A DNA stretch of 64,000 nt. It comes from Lineus longissimus (lineage: Eukaryota > Nemertea > Pilidiophora > Heteronemertea > Lineidae). This document shows positions 62,342 through 64,000 of the stretch, piece by piece; the first letter of the stretch is position 1; each line of letters starts with the position of its first letter. The notes under the pieces are model-generated. The model ran no database searches. It was given only the letters and a program-made list of their open reading frames with translations, and was not told the origin of the DNA. The stretch spans positions 2,232,001 to 2,296,000 of the forward strand of contig NC_088320.1 of the NCBI RefSeq assembly GCF_910592395.1. The letters run 5' to 3'. Position numbers and translations under genes: made by a program.

Positions 62342-62775
62342 CTAGGTGAAATGGCGCGTTAGAAAACTCGCGAAAATGTAAAGGATATAAGTTCATCCTT
62401 TTGCATGAACTACCGGTGCTCTCCATTAAGGAGTTTTTGATAGCATATTAGATGCGGTATCCGTTCGTGCTGTCTAATCAGAAATATTGTGATATGCAGC
62501 CCGTGTATTACTGACCCCGCAGCTACTTTTTGGGAGACGGCCAGTGGATTGTGGCTTAGGAAGACGTGAATGCATTTGCTTTCCCTACCAAGAGTCCACT
62601 GCTGAAGGAGACAATTGAAAAACAGTTGTTCTTCTCACAGCTCTTTTGACAAAGGCTGTTTCTGAACAAACGCCAGTTGCTCGGTGTTGACACTCGGAGG
62701 GGTCTGTTCCTAATACTGTAGAAAATGGCACCTTTAACCCGAAAAATAACAGCTGCATCATAATTTTAAAGGCCA

Positions 62776-64000
62776 TATATCAAGGTTTTTTGCCATTTTC
62801 TGCTGTAAGACGATTTCAAAAGTGTACCTAACACTTTATACAATACAGAAAACCAAATGCAATTAGCTCCATCCATTTTGAAGATATAGCCAATTATGTG
62901 TTTGACAACTTGATTACCTAATCAGACTAGCAACTGGCTTGTTAGAGCCAGGCGGCGGGTTCAGCAAAAGTTGTGATGTAGATCAGGTTATCTGTACATG
63001 TCATGCAATCATAAAAGCAGGAGGGCCTTAATTAATTATGCACACCTGGAAGTATTGTGTTTCATTCACTATGGTGTATTGTGTGGCTCCGAATTGTGTC
63101 AAGGATAGCACAAAGAACAATCGAATAACGGATGGGCAAGGAGGATACCGCGGTGACGTCACATCACGTGATCCCGACCCATATTAGTGATCGCTATGGC
63201 CAATCAGATTCAGTCTACTGACAGCACCAGCACTGAACACATCTCCACGTCTCACTGTCTGGTGCGCTCCTGTACACAAAAACACCAATAGACATGAAAT
63301 ATTGCAATACCTAGTATGGATTCTTCCTGTGTAGAATAAAATTTACAGAGCAGATTAACTTCCACGAATAAAAAAGACGTTTGGCGTGGCCAAAGTGCGG
63401 AAATAATGGGAAATAATGTCTCCGCTAAAATACACTACGAAATACACTAGGCAATGCACTACGCGATACACGGTAGAGATGCAGTTGAGTTTGTTATTGT
63501 TTTGACTTAGAAGCCCGCCCATATCATAGTATATTCATGTATTCATGAAGTATGAACTCATTTCTGTCCCATACAACTCTAAGAACAGTCTATTTCTCCT
63601 TAAATCATCACCGAAACCGCGATATCCGCAGGAAGATTTCGTTCTAGTGTCCGAAAATGCATGATCTTACAGGGGCGCTAACTCGACAAATAGAGGGGAT
63701 CTATGCGAGTTTTAGGTATTACAGGTCTCGAACTTGTAAAATCTGTAAACATGCCTCCAAATCCCATTATGATAATGAAGAGATTGCCCCATATCTGGGA
63801 GACTGTTTTGAAACCATCGCTAATTTTGGAAGATCGGTGCCGGCTATTTGGTTTAAAAAACCCTATTTTTCCCCATCAAAACAGCACTTTTCATTATTCA
63901 AATGATAGCTTATTGTCTGAAGACTTATTTCATAGCAGAAAAGTACTAATAACTCTGATTTGATGCGAAAAATCTAACTTTTTTGATGACTTGATTTTCC
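62776..64000. other. Sequence right of the array, no gene established
   Basis: Apart from the THAP-like start at 63071 no exon is supported. A TGACGTCA site lies at about 63155 next to a CACGTG-type E-box (ATCACGTGAT). Short imperfect repeats of the kind AATACACTACG occur at about 63428-63472. Two overlapping open frames of 82-86 codons at 63.66-63.96 kb have no recognisable features. Confidence 0.4.
63071..63187 (+). pseudogene. Possible THAP zinc-finger N-terminal fragment
   Basis: The frame from the ATG at 63071 starts MVYCVAPNCVKDSTKNNR, which resembles the C-x(2-4)-C start of THAP domains (typically xCxAPxC). It reaches a stop after 38 codons, so the second C-x2-H half and the AVPTIF motif are absent. 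It could be a relic of a THAP-containing transposon or the first exon of a THAP gene whose donor I cannot identify. Confidence 0.35.

Larger units (their letters stand above)
39279..62775 (-). repeat. Tandem array of seven laminin-G gene units (3.2-4.0 kb)
   Basis: Units, left to right: U1 39279-42779, U2 42780-45979, U3 45980-49959, U4 49960-53940, U5 53941-57141, U6 57142-60763, U7 60764 to about 62775 (partial). They are highly similar throughout, including introns. Length differences come from insertions (337-bp MITE in U1, 764-bp TIR element in U3 and U4, 792-bp foldback in U6) and from a deletion of about 380 bp in U6. U7 homology stops mid-unit, just past the region of the Cys-rich open frame. 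Each full unit holds exons a, b, d, e and f of a type I membrane protein on the minus strand. Recent unequal crossing-over and gene conversion are the simplest cause. Confidence 0.95.

Overview
The window is animal nuclear DNA. Its genes are split by GT-AG introns, several encode secreted or single-pass membrane proteins built from extracellular modules, and the DNA between them is full of minisatellites and non-autonomous DNA transposons. The gene set (an FMRFamide-receptor-like GPCR, a large EB-module/LDL-A membrane protein, a VWA7-like protein and a laminin-G-type lectin family) suggests an invertebrate bilaterian, probably marine. The sequence alone does not fix the phylum.

Layout. 1-5 kb: a class-A peptide GPCR coded in one exon. 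5.1-5.8 kb, minus strand: the last coding exon of an unrecognised lysine-rich protein. 7.1-15.0 kb: a 13-exon, 1,140-residue type I membrane protein with a signal peptide, two LDL-A domains, a Cys-rich module, 20 EB modules (15 of them in one intronless 2,025-nt exon), a transmembrane helix and a Pro/acidic tail. 15.2-22.3 kb: a gene-poor block with a long-TIR element, a TIR element with a 9-bp target duplication that carries a zinc-finger relic, and a 408-bp tandem repeat. 22.3-35.8 kb: a 20-exon, 1,012-residue VWA7-like membrane protein. A four-exon gene for a coiled-coil, tail-anchored protein of unknown function sits antisense in its third intron.

36-62.8 kb is the most unusual part: a tandem array of seven 3.2-4.0 kb units on the minus strand. 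Units 1-6 carry a signal-peptide exon, a 43-nt exon, a laminin-G/ConA-like exon, a linker exon and a transmembrane exon, all compatible in phase. Unit 7 is cut off before the first two. A single cytoplasmic-tail exon was found, downstream of unit 1. Unit 1 plus this tail gives a full 347-residue reading frame. Units 2-7 have no tail exon that I could find, so they are either tailless paralogues or cassettes that splice to the shared tail. Units 5 and 6 are decayed. Every internal unit junction carries the same 47-bp copy of VWA7-like exon 10, which looks like filler DNA from the founding duplication. Transposons inserted in individual units (a 337-bp MITE in unit 1, a 764-bp TIR element in units 3 and 4, a foldback element in unit 6) give a relative order of duplication.

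Gene models were built by reading splice sites and checking exon phases by hand. No similarity search or transcript data was available.
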